Origin: Kribbella sp. NBC_01245
GTDB lineage: Bacteria > Actinomycetota > Actinomycetes > Propionibacteriales > Kribbellaceae
Direction of reading: 5' to 3'
Length of the DNA stretch: 64,000 nt
Assembly: GCF_036226525.1 (NCBI RefSeq)
Contig: NZ_CP108487.1
Span: 3,658,001-3,722,000, forward strand
Below the pieces are notes generated by a model. That model saw only the letters and a list, made by a program, of their open reading frames with translations, was not told the DNA's origin and did no database searches. Positions 63,699 to 64,000 of the stretch are shown here, piece by piece; the first letter of the stretch is position 1, and every line of letters begins with the position of its first letter. The position numbers were made by a program, and so were the translations under genes.

Positions 63699-64000
63699 TC
63701 AGCCGATGGGTTTGCCTCTCACCTCGACTTCGGCCAGGGAGAGGGGGTCGGTGGTCGACTCGAGTTGCACTCGGAGGTAGCGGCCCTGGGCGCCGTCCGG
63801 TAGATCGATCTGGGATGGCGTTGCGGCCGTCGCGGCGACTCGGACAGCCGTGACGCCGGGCGTCGATCGCGCCTCTTCCAGCGAGTCGGTGGTGAACGGT
63901 TGCTCGGACAACATGACCCAGTAGTTGCTCAACCGGCTGGCACAGCAGTCCGTCCGGTTGTAGATCTCCGCACGATCCACAGCGGCCGCTGTGCCCAGGT
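63699..64000 (-). CDS. C-terminal F5/8-type (discoidin) domain of a larger protein (5' part outside window)
   Basis: The frame reads in from 64000: LGTAAAVDRAEIYNRTDCCA, SRLSNYWVMLSEQPF, then GRYLRVQLESTTDPLSLAEV and ends KPIG. The EIYNRTDCC, RLSNYWVxxS and GRYxRVQL blocks are those of the carbohydrate-binding discoidin fold. About 100 residues are present. The catalytic or other part lies beyond the window end, so the protein itself cannot be named. Confidence 0.8.
   Translation of the reverse strand, partial: LGTAAAVDRAEIYNRTDCCASRLSNYWVMLSEQPFTTDSLEEARSTPGVTAVRVAATAATPSQIDLPDGAQGRYLRVQLESTTDPLSLAEVEVRGKPIG

Noticed and set aside
1..64000. tRNA, rRNA, CRISPR array or complete insertion sequence
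   Set aside because: I found no cloverleaf-like gene, no regularly spaced repeats and no transposase frame; only possible fragments near 22694-22795.

Overview
The window is high-GC actinobacterial DNA: GTG starts are common, genes are packed with ATGA/TGATG overlaps, and the formaldehyde enzyme is the mycothiol-dependent type. The gene content fits a soil actinobacterium such as Kribbella or a relative in Propionibacteriales; the genus is an inference, not something the sequence proves. I saw no rRNA, tRNA or CRISPR array.

Region 1 (1-19.25 kb) is a betaine-to-pyruvate catabolic island. It holds a BCCT betaine-type carrier, a Rieske oxygenase likely to demethylate glycine betaine, a separate Rieske ferredoxin and ferredoxin reductase, a dimethylglycine oxidase, heterotetrameric sarcosine oxidase (soxBDAG), glyA and sdaA. 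Three C1-disposal routes accompany it: folD, purU, and mscR with a metallo-hydrolase. An IclR regulator sits in the middle. The large unit from 19201 down to 7949 (DMG oxidase, Rieske oxygenase, glyA, soxB, soxD, soxA, soxG, sdaA) is tightly packed and ends at a perfect bidirectional terminator. Four control regions carry imperfect 15-bp dyads related to TTGYGTA-N-TACGCAA. In each they occur as a pair with centres 19 bp apart, which suggests one IclR regulon.

Region 2 (19.25-35.5 kb) is accessory. It has decayed genes (fragments, an amber-interrupted gene, a frameshifted gene), immunity-like and YwqG-like proteins, and many secreted proteins: a DUF2690 protein, a trypsin-fold protease and several unknowns. 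It also has a MarR/epoxide-hydrolase pair, a serine beta-lactamase-like hydrolase and small membrane proteins. Three secreted-protein genes share a TTGCAGCAAG-type motif 64-120 bp upstream. A 34-bp perfect palindrome lies at 21393-21426.

Region 3 (35.6-43.9 kb) is a pectin/uronate-type carbohydrate locus. It has a cytoplasmic GH28-like protein, a KDPG/KDPGal-type aldolase, an ABC sugar importer, an IclR regulator and a secreted GH28-like protein with a discoidin domain.

Region 4 (43.9-60.7 kb) concerns the envelope and metals. Two heavy-metal-type RND pumps with a lipoprotein between them lie downstream of a two-component system and another lipoprotein. Next come a NosF/NosY-like ABC transporter with a membrane-anchored secreted protein, an orphan ctaD, a DUF4396 protein and a DHA2-type MFS exporter. 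The last two diverge around three CsoR-like TATACCCC boxes.

Region 5 (60.7-64 kb) has a secreted GH20 beta-hexosaminidase, an NlpC/P60-like protein and the C-terminus of a discoidin-domain protein cut by the window end.
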